A stretch of 64,000 nt of DNA. It comes from Rhynchopus sp. YZ270_cl-10. Lineage: Eukaryota > Euglenozoa > Diplonemea > Diplonemida > Diplonemidae. The stretch covers positions 496,001 to 560,000 of the forward strand of contig OZ037909.1 in assembly GCA_964035575.1 (NCBI GenBank). Direction: 5' to 3'. Position 1 is the first letter of the stretch. The number at the start of each line of letters is the position of its first letter. Below, piece by piece: positions 21,201 to 31,812 of the stretch. A program made the translations under genes and the position numbers. Under the pieces are notes generated by a model. The model was given only the letters and a program-made list of their open reading frames with translations, searched no databases and was not told where the DNA came from.

Positions 21201-23467
21201 CCTCTGTCAGCAACTTTGTTGCTTTGATATGTCCGTTCAAGGCTGCTGCCGTCAGCGCGCTCCAGCCGTCACGGTCTGTCCTCTGTGCAAACTCGGGCTT
21301 GTCGTGCAGCATCCTGCGCATTTCGTCCAAGTTTCCACGCGACGCCTGCAGCACAATGGCAGGCGTGTTCGAAGACATGTCGTGACGCATGTTCGCGTAT
21401 GGGAACGACCGCTTCGCTCCCCCATCCGGCCACCGGTCCTCCTGCGAACGCTCCACCGCAGCCGACGCCTGTGGCGAGGAGACGCTGGCAGGGCCGTCCC
21501 GGGCCGTGCCTGCCTCCTCCTGCTCCTTCTTCCTCTTGTCGAGGATCTTGCTCTTGATCGCTGCTTTCGATTGCTTCCTGTGGGTGGGTGGTTGGTAGTG
21601 GTAGTTATGGTGGTGGCATGTGCTGTGTTCATACCTCGCCTCAATCACCTCACGCAAGCCCGCCTCCTCCTCCTTCTTCAACTTGTCGCGCTGAGTACTC
21701 TCCTCCTTCTCCAGCTCGTGGAAGTGCTGCGTCACGTCCACCCATTGTCTCCTGTGGTTGTTGGATGTAGTGGGGGGGTTATTTGAGTAATCGACAAAAT
21801 GTAGACGGCGTGTGTGAGCACGGCGAAACTCAAACTGTGGGGTTGCAGGGGGGGTGGCGCAATGTGACATACTTGTGGCGGCTCATCAGCTTCTTCCTTG
21901 CCTCCTCTTCTTCGCTGACAAGCTCGGCACGCTTGCCCACCTCAATGGAGCGTCTGGGTGGTGTGGATGGTATAGTAAGTTGACTTCAAATACAAAAGCC
22001 CTCCGTGACTTAGATACCTAGTCAGTGTCATAAAGAGAAAGGTTGGAAATGAATGGAGTCACCTGAAAATGTACTTGAATACAAAAGTGATGTCGCCGGT
22101 TGTGTTGTGTTATTGTCATTTAAAACATACTTGAGCTTGTCAATGTCGTATTTGATTTTGTTGACAACGGCAGCAGCCGCATCCTTCCTCTTCTGTTCGG
22201 CCTCCTCCTGCCGCTTGAGCTCCATCTCCTCCTGCTTGCGCTCCTCCTCCTTCACGGCCTGGCGCTTCTTCACAAGCTCCTGCTTCTTTTTCGCCTTCTC
22301 TGACTTTGACCGCTCTAGATCCTCGCGTGCCAGCTCCTCGTCCAGAAGCTGCTGTCTTGCAAGGTCTGCCTGGCGCTCCCTCGCAGCCTTGTCCCCACTC
22401 TCCGCCTCCCCTCCCGTGTGCAGCCCCAACCGTTGGGCACGGGCCTGCTTGTCTTCAGGGCGGCGTGTGCCACGCTTCTGCTCCTCCCCTTTCTTCGTGA
22501 TGAGCTTCGCCACCTCAGCACGCTTCCCACGCTGCTTCGGATCCAGGTCGTTGTTGAACCGCCCAGCATGCATGTTGCACGCACAGTTCTTGTCCACGCA
22601 GACATACTTCTTCACGTCCTTCTTCTCATCCCGCTGCAGCTCTGAGACCAGCTCCTCTGTGCGTCGCCATGCAGCGTCCACCTGCTCCGTCAACGCCTTG
22701 CGTGGCCGCTGGTCCCCACTGTAGCCCATTACCAACGCACGCGACTCGTCGAAGTACATGGTCGGAGGAACGGACTCCTTTGGAATCAGCATCACCGGAA
22801 GGCGCTGGTAGTTGCGCCCCTTCGGGTTGAAAGGCTTGAAGAGAGGCAGGTCGCGCCCCTTTGTGTCCGACACCACGTCGTCAATGAGCTTTTCAAATAT
22901 CCACTCTGCCACATCCTTCTGCACCCCCAACCTCACCGCTGACTCGACTGTAAACACCTCGAGGAGCTGCCGCAACGTCCACACATGCTCCGTGTGGAAG
23001 GTGCTGCACGCCTCTGCTACGGCCTCTTTCGAGAGCGTGTCGTCGCCCTCTGCCGCTGCCGTAAGCCACTGAAAGATTGCTGTGTTCGCCAGGCGCTTGG
23101 GCATGAGGTAGATGCCTTGACTGGTCATCCCCCGGGCGTCCTTCTGCAAACACTCGCACACGCTGAACATTACATGGCTGTCGAGCACCCCAGACAACTC
23201 CACCAGCGCCTCATCCGAGAGGTAAGCACCTGAACGCGACCGCAACACACGAAGCACGTCGCATTGACTGGAGACAGACTCACAGATCTGTCGCCCACCA
23301 CCAGAGTACTCCACCGTATGGTCGCAGCAGATCTCGCACGGGCCCTCCTCCGAGGACGTCGCCCGATGTGTGTTGTCCGACCCACCCCCGCACGACGAGC
23401 TCTGGCTAGCAGACACACCAGATCGCTCGCTTGAGGACGGCGGTGACACCGAACCGTCGCCTGACAT
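18259..23467 (-). CDS. Large ankyrin-repeat protein, 1581 aa, five exons
   Basis: Exons 23467-22131, 21953-21873, 21751-21635, 21577-18391 and 18282-18259 join in frame (phases 2, 2, 2, 0); each intron is GTATG...CAG and the last exon adds EILNLLK before the stop. Residues 1-330 form a novel region with a Cys cluster (GPCEICCDHTVEYSGGG; VCVDKNCACNMHAGRFNND). Residues 330-540 are Lys/Glu coiled coil. About 15 ankyrin repeats follow, collinear with the neighbouring paralogue, then a charged region rich in Lys, Glu, Asp and His, the helix YIDSDDAVSTLRDMISQKK, and a Pro/Gly tail with collagen-like GAPGGPPGAPGAPG. Probably a cytoplasmic scaffold. The first intron holds an R5 repeat copy. Exon structure is my inference from frame and splice sites. 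Confidence 0.88.
21978..22021 (+). repeat. R5 repeat inside the first intron of the 1581-aa ankyrin gene
   Basis: TTGACTTCAAATACAAAAGC, CCTCCGTGACTTAGATACC. It lies within intron 21954-22130 and runs opposite to the gene. Confidence 0.65.
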
Positions 23468-23988
23468 TGCCGCAGCCCCCTGCCCTCTAACACCCCCAAT
23501 CAGTGTCTATTTTTTAGAGTTTGTTTTATCAGATTTTGTTGACCCTGGAGAATGGTGTGGGAGAAAAATAAAGAGAAGTTAGAAGGGCAAATGAAAGGTA
23601 TTTTTTTTAATATCGTAGTTGGCGTTGTGAGAGCTTTGATAGAGGGTCAGACACCTACCCCATAGTGTTGACAGTAAAAGAATGTTTGGAATGTTCTTCG
23701 CCTGCGCAACAAATAAAACTATTGGTGTTGGGTATGCACGTTATACTGGTAAAAACGCAAATAAAAATAGAATCTGACTTCAGGAGAGGATAAGTGAATA
23801 AAAAGAAAAGGGAAAAATAGGGTTTTTTTCTTCTTTATCGCACTGCAAATTTGTTGTATTTTTCGCTGTATGAGTGGTGATGAAACAAATACTGGATGAA
23901 AAACAATTTGCACGCACGCACCTTCCATCGATTCTATTTCCTCTTGACAATGCTTGGTATAAAAAGAAGAAAAAAACGCAAAACAAAG

Positions 23989-24075
23989 CGAAGTTGGTAG
24001 TACAAACGCCTCTGGGGCGCATGCACTAAACACAAGGGTTGACTTGAAATGCAAATCCCTCTCGTGACAGTGTAC
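23989..24075 (+). repeat. R6 and R5 repeats head to tail
   Basis: R6 (GAAGTTGGTAGTACAAACGC, CTCTGGGGCGCATGCACT) is followed within 10 bp by R5 (TTGACTTGAAATGCAAATCC, CTCTCGTGACAGTGTACC), both in the same orientation. Confidence 0.7.
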
Positions 24076-24168
24076 CTTGCCATCGAGCGCTGTGGCTTGA
24101 TTCCAAGAGGCATGAGGCAGTCTGTGCACCACTTTGAATGGAAATATGTGCATTCTATTCTCGGGTGC

Positions 24169-24399
24169 TTGATACCTTGATACCTTGATACCTTGATACC
24201 TTGATACCTTGATACCTTGATACCTTGATACCTTGATACCTTGATACCTTGATACCTTGATACCTTGATACCTTGATACCTTGATACCTTGATACCTTGA
24301 TACCTTGATACCTTGATACCTTGATACCTTGATACCTTGATACCTTGATACCTTGATACCTTGATACCTTGATACCTTGATACCTTGATACCTTGATAC
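24169..24399 (+). repeat. Minisatellite, 8-bp unit TTGATACC, ~29 copies
   Basis: 231 bp of uninterrupted TTGATACC units without visible substitutions. It stays open in frame only because the unit has no stop, so the translation is not a gene. Perfect homogeneity suggests recent expansion or strong slippage. Confidence 0.97.
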
Positions 24400-25015
24400 A
24401 CAGCGTTGCGAGGACGTCTGGTCATGACACTCATCTCAAATCTGTAAATTAAAAAAATATATTAACCTGCGGCCTAAACCCGTCATATACCGAGTAAGAG
24501 CGGCAGAGTCGAACATCCAGACCTGCATGCCAAGGCAACGCTACACAAGAGTTGCACGCCACCTAGATGCACCAAGGTGGGTCTGTTAACGGCAAACGCA
24601 CGGCAAGAGGTGGCCCCCTCATTGTCTGCCTGCACGCCTGTGTGTGTTCCCACCTAGTGCATCTGGGCAAGCCACGAACCCCTGTGACAGCTGGAAGCCG
24701 CGCAGCAGGAAAGTTGTCAACAAAATAAAAGAGCAAAAAACTTGAACAAATGGGCCTTACGAGCACATCGAAACAAAGAAACGTAATAAGGTGACAAAAA
24801 GGAAAAATTATGCAACCAATCAAGAGGTGACCGAAGCTCACTAGAAGATGGTGCAAATGAAATGGAGGGAGAAAGGGAGAAAGGGAAGGTGTCGGCATCC
24901 AACGCACAGCAAGATCCCAAGGAACACATGCACAACATGCATCAGACATCAGACGTCGGACAATACCACATCACTCTTAAAATACACAACGTACACAAGC
25001 GGCGTTACTCTAGCA

Positions 25016-25975
25016 CTACGCGGCAGTCGTGTTGAACGACGTTGGAAGACAGACGCCACCTAACTTGCCCTTGTTCTCGCACGTGAAGCCAGGTTGGCAC
25101 GCCCAGTTGGGGTCGTAAGGTCTGCACGTCTCGTAGCACGTCGCTGCGTTTGTCGCAGGGTTCGCGTAGCAGTCCTGGTCAACGGTGCAATCGTCCTTCA
25201 GGCTGCAGTCCACAGCACAGGTGTGGTTTTCCTCGTTGCATAAGTACTGCGACGGGCATGGTCTGGGTCCAGTCGCGCACGTTCCATTCACATCAGGAAA
25301 GCATAGTGCATCACCCATCATGCCCACCAACTCGCAATGCCTGCCTGGTCCACACGGTCCAGGTCCACTTCCACACATGCCCCAGATCGGGACGCAGTTC
25401 CCATCCTTGCAGTTCGTTCCACGGACACAGTCTGTTGCGTTGCGGTCGTTGCAGGTTGGGAGAAGCTGTGCGGCAACAGCCTGAGCCGTCGTTCCGAACG
25501 ACGTTGGAAGACAGATGCCGCCGAACTTGCCCTTGTTCTCGCACGTGAAGCCAGGTTGGCACGCCCAGTTGGGGTCGTGAGGTCTGCACGTCTCGTAGCA
25601 CGTCGCTGCGTTCGTTGCAGGGCTCACGTAGCAGTCCTGTCCAGCGTTGCAATCGTCCTTCAGGCTGCAGTCCACAGCACAGGTGTGGTTTGCCTTGTTG
25701 CACAAGTACTGCGACGGGCATGGTTTGGGTCCAGTCGCGCACGTTCCATTCACATCAGGAAAGCATAGTGGAGCATCGCCCACCAACTCGCAATGCCTGC
25801 CTGGTCCACACGGTCCAGGTCCACTTCCACACATGCCCCAGATCGGCACGCAGTTCCCATTCTTGCAGTTCGTTCCACGGACACAGTCTGTTGCGTTGCG
25901 GTCGTTGCAGGTTGGGAGAAGCTGTGCGATGGCAACCTGCCCGCAGACAGCGAGCAATATGCAGATACGGACCAT
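25016..25975 (-). CDS. Secreted Cys-rich protein with an internal duplication, 319 aa
   Basis: Starts MVRICILLAVCGQVAIAQ, a clean signal peptide. The mature part is two copies of one ~150-residue domain. Each begins QLLPTCNDRNATDCVRGTNC, continues WGMCGSGPGPCGPGRHCELV, CFPDVNGTCATG, PCPSQYLCN, CAVDCSLKDDC, CYETCRP and ends NWACQPGFTCENKGK with CLPTSF. With about 20 Cys per copy, evenly spaced, it should be a disulfide-knotted extracellular domain. N-glycosylation sequons (NAT, NGT, NHT) recur. The copies are nearly identical at base level too, so the duplication is recent. No family recognised; the pattern is loosely like EGF or Dickkopf-type Cys modules, without a clear match. Confidence 0.85.
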   Translation of the reverse strand: MVRICILLAVCGQVAIAQLLPTCNDRNATDCVRGTNCKNGNCVPIWGMCGSGPGPCGPGRHCELVGDAPLCFPDVNGTCATGPKPCPSQYLCNKANHTCAVDCSLKDDCNAGQDCYVSPATNAATCYETCRPHDPNWACQPGFTCENKGKFGGICLPTSFGTTAQAVAAQLLPTCNDRNATDCVRGTNCKDGNCVPIWGMCGSGPGPCGPGRHCELVGMMGDALCFPDVNGTCATGPRPCPSQYLCNEENHTCAVDCSLKDDCTVDQDCYANPATNAATCYETCRPYDPNWACQPGFTCENKGKLGGVCLPTSFNTTAA

Positions 25976-26089
25976 TGTTAGTACTGGATATATCCTCTGG
26001 CACTGTGTGAGTACTTATTTGGGAGCAACCGGCTGCAGCAGGGGAAGGGAAAGGAAGGGCATGGGAATGCGTGGCCTTTTTTTTTTTTT

Positions 26090-26136
26090 CCAAAACTTGG
26101 TTTGTATTAGTACACACCCGAGGATTAGCTCCACCA
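26090..26136 (+). repeat. Short interspersed repeat, family R1
   Basis: CCAAAACTTGGTTTGTATTA, GTACACACCCGAGGATTAGC, TCCACCA, T runs on both sides. Confidence 0.7.
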
Positions 26137-26463
26137 TTTTTTTTTTTTTTTTGAAAGTTCGAAGGGTCTACGAAGGAAGTGATCTATTATCGGGTCCCTA
26201 CAGGGTCTATGGAAAGCAAATAAAACGCGAAGATGGGTCGGGCACCTAGGGCACACCAGCACATCTAAAAAGGGGTCTAAAAAATCTAAAAAAAAAAGAC
26301 GACTCGAAAAGAGCCTTTGCGGGACCCTCATTCTACAAAAAGAGTGGGGTATGCTGCAGAGACAAAACCGACCTCTTGGCTGCTGCACACACAAACTCCA
26401 CTGGACAAAGAGTAGTTTTGAAACATGCTAAAACGCACCTCAGTCGACAAACAAAAAATAAAA

Positions 26464-26515
26464 CTTGTAAGATGAATGTGCCTCTCGTGCACACACACAC
26501 ACACACACACACACA
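26464..26515 (+). repeat. R4 hairpin repeat fused to a CA microsatellite
   Basis: TTGTAAGATGAATGTGCCTC, TCGTGCACACAC, then about ten more CA units. The microsatellite seems to have grown from the ACAC at the hairpin's 3' side. Confidence 0.75.
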
Positions 26516-26700
26516 TTGGGGCCATATTCTGAGCAAGAATTACCCCTACTAGTTATCAAACACACACACACACATCTTACCACTAATCTGAATGCGCTGG
26601 AAAAGAAAGGTAACACTGTACCTACACTCTTTGCGTGCTTAGCCACCTTTTAAAATAAATCTTCTTGTTGGTGTAGTGGGCAGCTTCGTTCTTTTCTTTC

Positions 26701-26760
26701 TTGAAAGATTGTTGGAGTGTAGATGCCTCGGTTGTGTTGCCACAGTGCAATCTTCACTGT
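26701..26760 (+). repeat. Short interspersed hairpin repeat, family R2
   Basis: TTGAAAGATTGTTGGAGTGT, AGATGCCTCGGTTGTGTTGC, CACAGTGCAATCTTCACTG. A partial copy (GTTGGTGTAGTGGGC) lies 40 bp before it. Confidence 0.65.
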
Positions 26761-27085
26761 CTTCTTTTTTGTGCGACTATGCCCTCACCCTAGGACTCTG
26801 TTGGCAACTCAACACTCAGTTGCCTTCATACCTAGGTGGGTAGACATTCAAGCCTGTATCAGGGGAGGAAGAGATGAGGCTCGTTCATACATCGACACAT
26901 CACCTAAGTACCCACGGGGTCAGTAGGGGTCTGTACGTAATGTTGAGCAGTTTTTATTTTACAAAAAAAAAAAAAAATTGTAGAGAAAGATTCGATGGGA
27001 CTGGGCATGGATCGTTATTATATTCAGAGAGAACAATCACCTTAGTATATCAACAGAAGATGTCCGTCTCACGCCCCCCTTTTTT

Positions 27086-27130
27086 TGAAAACTTTGGTTG
27101 TATTAGTGTACACCCAAGGATGAGTTTCAT
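27086..27130 (+). repeat. Short interspersed repeat, family R1
   Basis: TGAAAACTTTGGTTGTATTA, GTGTACACCCAAGGATGAGT; 3' end diverged. It lies 39 bp beyond the stop codon of the next gene. Confidence 0.65.
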
Positions 27131-27168
27131 TTTTCCGTCTTTTTTTTTGCGTTTTTTTTTGCTAAACT

Positions 27169-30100
27169 CTACGGCATGGCTGCATGTTGGTTCAGCATAT
27201 TGAAGATGAAGAAGTTCCATGTGTTCGCCCATTTTTCGCACTCTTGCGGGCTTTTTGCCTCGAGAACCAAGGACTTCCCCGGCGCAATGATGCAGAAAAT
27301 GCACAATGGGTCGATATCTGTGGGAAAAATTGTCAATAAACGTCTTACATAATATCTAAAAGGAAAGACCTCTCGTATTTCATGCAATTTTGTGGCTCAT
27401 TTGCCAACAAATTTTGCCACAGTGCCAGAGGGGGAGAGAAAGGATACATACTACGCGATGAGAGGTAGCGCACGACGGGCTCGCCTCGGATCTCCGGAGC
27501 GATGCCGATGATGACCTTCGAACACCCTGAGGTAGGCATGGACCCTGTCTGCGAGTTTGGCGACGCAGCCTTTGGCGCGCTGACTGGCGACCACAGGATG
27601 TGCCGTCCGTCCCTTGAGAGGTACAACGTCCTGTAAAGATAGGGGTTTTTTTGGTGCATTTGCTTTTACTGGCGTGGCACGCAAATTCATAAAAAATAGA
27701 CGTTTTCTTGGGGGACGTACAGCATTAACCAAAAAATCTAACAACGTACAATGAAACGATTGGTACGATACTATGCGGCTTGCTTTGGACACCAATCAAA
27801 AAAGGTTGACAAACGACTCTGAAAAAGAAAGTAGAGTTGAAATACAAAGCCCTCTCGTGAACAGTGTACCTTTGGTACGTGACCGGCTGTACCGGGGTGG
27901 ACGAGAAAAATACACCCCACACAACATCGTGTTCCATACCGTTCAAGAATCGCCCCAGACGAGACGGAGTGCCTTCTCACCCCTGTCCCTTCCAGGAGCG
28001 ACTGCCGTGCAGCCTCCCAACGCTGCCGGTTTGTCGCCACACTGGTGAAGCCTCGGGACGACGCCTTGGGGGTTTCTACGGGGGTTTCCACTGGAGTCAG
28101 CACACTGCCACCACCACCACCACCACCACGTACATTCCCTCCTACCTCCATCGGCGAATAGGAGCGGCTGTTCTGCGGTGGTCTTGCCTTGAACGCTGGC
28201 GACGCACCTACAGGCAACGGCACCCCCGGCACTGCAGGGACGTCCATATCCGATGGAATCGTGGGCGGAGTGCGTGTCCGTATCTGTGCACTCAATGTCG
28301 GGTACTGCGGGGACACTGCCCTGCTTTGTCTGAGCTGCTCCCACACCGCATCCTGGCGTGCAGGGGACGGACGGAATGAGGGGACGCTCTCCGTGTAGTT
28401 CCCTTGGCTCGCCGCTGCGCTAAAAAACTGCGTATCGTGCCGTGGGATGGATGCGACAGATGGAGGCGGCATCTCCTCCAATGGAGGCAGCTGTGCCTGC
28501 ATCGCTTCAAACATCTGCCGCTGTGCAGCTGCCTGCAGAGAGACGGCAGGCGCAGTATCATTCCGTGGAAGCGACTGCCGCGGAGGCGGATGCTGTACTG
28601 GAGGAGGCGGGCCTTCGTAGGGCGTGATCGCAATCAACGGCTCCTCGGGTGGGACCGGGAAGGTGTGTGCCGTGGCGATCGGGGCGTCGCACTCCGCTCG
28701 CCCCGTCTCCGTCACAAAGAGCATCCGAGGCGACGCAGTGCGCTTCGGAGACGGGGGCCGCCTCTCCTCCTCACGCAACACCCCACCCCCCACCTCAGGC
28801 GGTGCTGGCGACTGCGTCAGGTTGTGCAGCCCCTCAACATACCTTGCTGGGGGCTCCTTTGGGACCAATGTATGCAACACCAAAGGCGGGTCATCCACCA
28901 CAACACCCAGATGAGGAAGCAGAGGAACCCCCTGCGGCAACGGCGACACCCTCCCAGGAAGATCAGGCGCAGGCGGCGACGGACGCTGTTTAAACTCTGG
29001 CTGTGAATTCGGATGGTCCCCAAGCACCTCCAACACCACCCGAACATCCTTCTTCCACTTCCCATCACACGCGGAATCCCACGGCAAACTCGTAGGGGGA
29101 CGACCATAATGTGGTACAGACGACTGCAACAAACCTGCATCATTACACATATCAGCCTCCTCATCAACCACCGCCCAATACCCATGCTTTGTTGCATAAA
29201 TGAAGCCACGCCCTGCTGACTCCCAACAGGGCCAGCTGTTTACCTTTTCTGCACGAAGTTTATATGCACCACTCACAATCTCAAATGGGTGCGGCGCACA
29301 GAGCTGCACAGATCGGGGCACAGACGATGCTAGGGAGTCTTGGGGACGGTCATCTTGGGTGGGAACGGATAAAAGGTATGGGTGAGGTGCTGCGGAGGAG
29401 ACGAGCGGGGTGGCGGAGGAGGTGGACGGAAAGTGTTGTAGCGAGGCGTTGTCTTGAAGCGATTCACGGAGGCAGGCGCGGCTGCGTTTGAGGGACTCTG
29501 CCTTGTCGAGGGCGAGCTGCAGGTGGTCGGACATATTGGAGGCTCTCCGTGCAGCCTCCTCTGCAGCAGTGCGCCGTCCGTCTTCACTTGCAATGCGGCG
29601 TGCCGTTTCTTCTTCTTCACGGCGGAGACGTTCTTTTTCTTGCTCTGCGTCCGCATCTTCTTGACGTTGTTTCAGATCGTCGACCATCCTCTGCCGTTCG
29701 GCCTTCCGGCGTACAGACTCTTCAAAGCGTCGACGTTCTTCCATCCGTCGTGTTTCGTCCTCAAGCTCGCTCTTCCATTCTTTGTCCTCCAGGTCTTTTT
29801 CCTCGCGGAGTTGTTCTCTCCGTCTGCGGTCTGCAAGACGTTCTGCCTCCCATTTCTTTTCTTCTTCGGCGTCGAGCTGTTTTTGGCGTTCGAGAACGTC
29901 GCGTTGTTCTGCTCGGCGGCGGTGCTGTGCGCGGAGCCATTCCTCCTCCTCCTTCCTCCGCTCCTCCCAGCGGAGGTCGTCCCGCTCTGCCTGATGGCGC
30001 TTCCTCGCAAGCTCTTCTTCGTGTTTGCGAAGCATCTGTTTTTGGTCGGAAAGCTCGTCTTCAAAGCGTTTTCTACGTTGAGACGCTTCGTTTTGGAGTT

Positions 30101-31079
30101 TTGTTTCGAGATCTCTGCGTTGCCCTGCAGTACGCAGCTCTTCTTGGTAGAGCTGTCTTCTCGCTGAGTCGTCTGTTTCCCTTTGCGCCTTGCGTTCTAT
30201 ATCGAGACTCGCATCACGCCGTCTCTCCTCCTCCCTCTTCACCATGGCTTCTTCACGCTCTGCTAATAACCGCTTCCGATCCTCTTCAATTCTCTCTGTT
30301 TCTAACCGCAGATCTGCTAGCCTCTGTTCTTCTGCGATTCGTCGTGCCTCAAGCTCTGCAGCAGCCGCAGCAGCGGCAGCAGCAGCTGCCTCAGCCTCAG
30401 CACGACGTTGCTCCTCCTCCTCCTCTTCCTTCTTTTTGCCCTCCATTTCCGTCGTCTCGGTGTGCATCTCTGATCCTTGAGAGACCGATTCATAAGGAAA
30501 GGCAGTGCCCCCATGGCGGGAGAGCTGTTGCTTCGCTCGGAGGACGTCGTCGAGAGGAGACGATCCGGTGCGTTGCGTCATTGGAGAGGGTGCTGCGGTG
30601 GTTGGGGTGGCACCGTGGGGGCTGCCGCCTGGGCGAAGGTGGTTGTGTTCGTCCAGCTCGTTAAGCACTCTGTTGACAAGGAGGTCGGAGGGTGAGGTCT
30701 CATCGACAGTGCGTTTGAGAGTGCCGCCATCACGGCGGTCTCTGTTTGCACCTCGCACTGCGGTGTTTAGAGAGAGGTACCACCGTTCCTTTGCATCGCG
30801 GTCGGGGCATTTGAGGGATATGACGCGGGTTTTCTTTGCAGCAGCGTCAATGACGTCGATTTTGATGCCTGTTTCACCAAAGACCCGCACCGAAGCCATA
30901 TCCAGCACCTTGACGTACTGTGCTGGCATGATCGACCCATGCTCGACATACCCAAGCAGCAGAGTTGGGGACAGAATGGACCAGAGCGTCTCGCTCCTGC
31001 CGTTGACGCCCCACCGTAGTGTCGCCTCTTCGTTGACGAAGTGCCAGCTGGTGGCTGCGGTTTCCATGCGTTGCTGCAT
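27169..31079 (-). CDS. Two-PH-domain coiled-coil protein, 1155 aa, three exons
   Basis: Exons 31079-27940, 27630-27452 and 27317-27169 join in frame (phases 2 and 1) with GTATG donors and CAG acceptors. Residues ~1-115 look like a pleckstrin-homology fold, ending with ISLKCPDRDAKERWYLSLNT, the typical C-terminal helix with Trp. Residues ~190-560 are Arg/Glu/Lys coiled coil with an Ala run. A Pro-rich middle follows (PPPPVQHPPPRQSLP). The last ~110 residues, split over all three exons, form a second PH-like unit: RTLYLSRDGRHILWSP, then KSLVLEAKSPQECEKWANTW. Two PH units suggest membrane phosphoinositide or protein binding. The start could also be Met 31067. Intron 1 holds an R5 repeat. Confidence 0.85.
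27835..27872 (+). repeat. R5 repeat inside intron 1 of the PH gene
   Basis: AGTTGAAATACAAAGCCCTC, TCGTGAACAGTGTACC, followed by GACCGGCTGTACCGGGGTGG, the same kind of trailer as the copy at 3.8 kb. Runs opposite to the gene. Confidence 0.7.
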
Positions 31080-31211
31080 TGGTGCAACGCCACCTGGGGG
31101 TTTTGTAGGTTTGTATAGGGGAATGGATAGAACAAATGTATCTTGAAATACAAAACCCTCAAAAGGATGAAGGGCATGCAAAGAAGGATATCCAATGAGG
31201 AAAACGTTGCA

Positions 31212-31243
31212 GAACAAATGTGCCTCTCGTGCACAAAAACATC
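31212..31243 (+). repeat. Short hairpin repeat, family R4
   Basis: AGAACAAATGTGCCTCTCGT, GCACAAAAACATC; TGTGC/GCACA stem. Confidence 0.7.
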
Positions 31244-31448
31244 TTTTTAAAAAAAAAGTTGGATTGGTAGAAGAGAAAGGGAGAAGAAGGGGGGTGAAGA
31301 AGGGGGCTTAGACCGTTCAGAGGTTGGGGGGGGGTGAGATTTGAAGGGAGGAGAGAGAGAGAGAGAGGCAAACAACACCTAACTAACCAAATGAAGCGTT
31401 AATAAAATGTGTTGTATTTTCTTCTCCTTTGTAAAAAGGAAAAAAAAG

Positions 31449-31515
31449 TGAAGTTGATAGTGCAAACGCCTCTGGGACGCAGGCACTGGCACTCCGTGGG
31501 TTATCGAACCCCGGA
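31449..31515 (+). repeat. R6 repeat with a tRNA T-arm-like end
   Basis: GAAGTTGATAGTGCAAACGC, CTCTGGGACGCAGGCACTGG, then CACTCCGTGGGTTATCGAAC and CCCGGAG. The last block resembles a tRNA T-arm / box B (GGTT-TCGAACCC), suggesting a tRNA-derived SINE. Confidence 0.65.
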
Positions 31516-31812
31516 GAAAAAAAAAAAGGAGGGATGTAAAAGATTTAAAAAAAGGGGGAAGAGGGAGGTGGTAACCTAGAAAAACCCCACACAACGTTCT
31601 CCAAAAGTTGTTATTTTTCTTCTGTCGATTTTTTTTTCTCGCAAAATATTTGCTGAATCTACTCACACATTCTCTCTGTTGCTCTGTTTCTCTCACTGCA
31701 GGAGAAAAACAAATTACACGAAAGTGTGTTCTTTTTCATTGCGCGCATGAAAATACTGTTCTGTTACATGACCGCAAAATCGCGTGAAATAATATCGACT
31801 CTATTTCACTGA

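Larger units (their letters stand above)
23468..25015. other. Spacer with repeats and a minisatellite
   Basis: Contains an R6 copy (23989-24030) directly joined to an R5 copy (24038-24075), the TTGATACC minisatellite, and a balanced-composition stretch at about 24470-24720. In that stretch CCACCTAGATGCACC and CCCACCTAGTGCATCTGGG form a partial repeat. I see no gene. Confidence 0.5.
25976..27168. other. Repeat-rich spacer
   Basis: Holds R1 (26090-26136, 27086-27130), R4 (26464-26500) with a CA microsatellite next to it, another (CA)n at about 26560-26573, and R2 (26701-26760). No gene seen; frames with Val-Cys runs are translations of the CA tract. Confidence 0.5.

Noticed and set aside
19264-21786. 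Plus-strand frames of up to 332 aa opposite the large ankyrin gene
   Set aside because: Same reason: mirror image of ankyrin and Lys/Glu-rich codons on the minus strand.
24169-24399. CRISPR array
   Set aside because: Direct 8-bp tandem repeats without spacers, in a eukaryotic setting.
23934-24434. Protein made of GIKVSRYQ repeats on the minus strand
   Set aside because: Translation of the TTGATACC minisatellite, which has no stop in that frame.
26328-26646. Val-Cys repeat frames
   Set aside because: Translation of CA microsatellites next to an R4 repeat.
29454-30664. Plus-strand frames with Phe/Leu/Ser runs opposite the PH coiled-coil gene
   Set aside because: Antisense of Glu/Lys/Arg coiled coil gives such hydrophobic runs; no domain is present.
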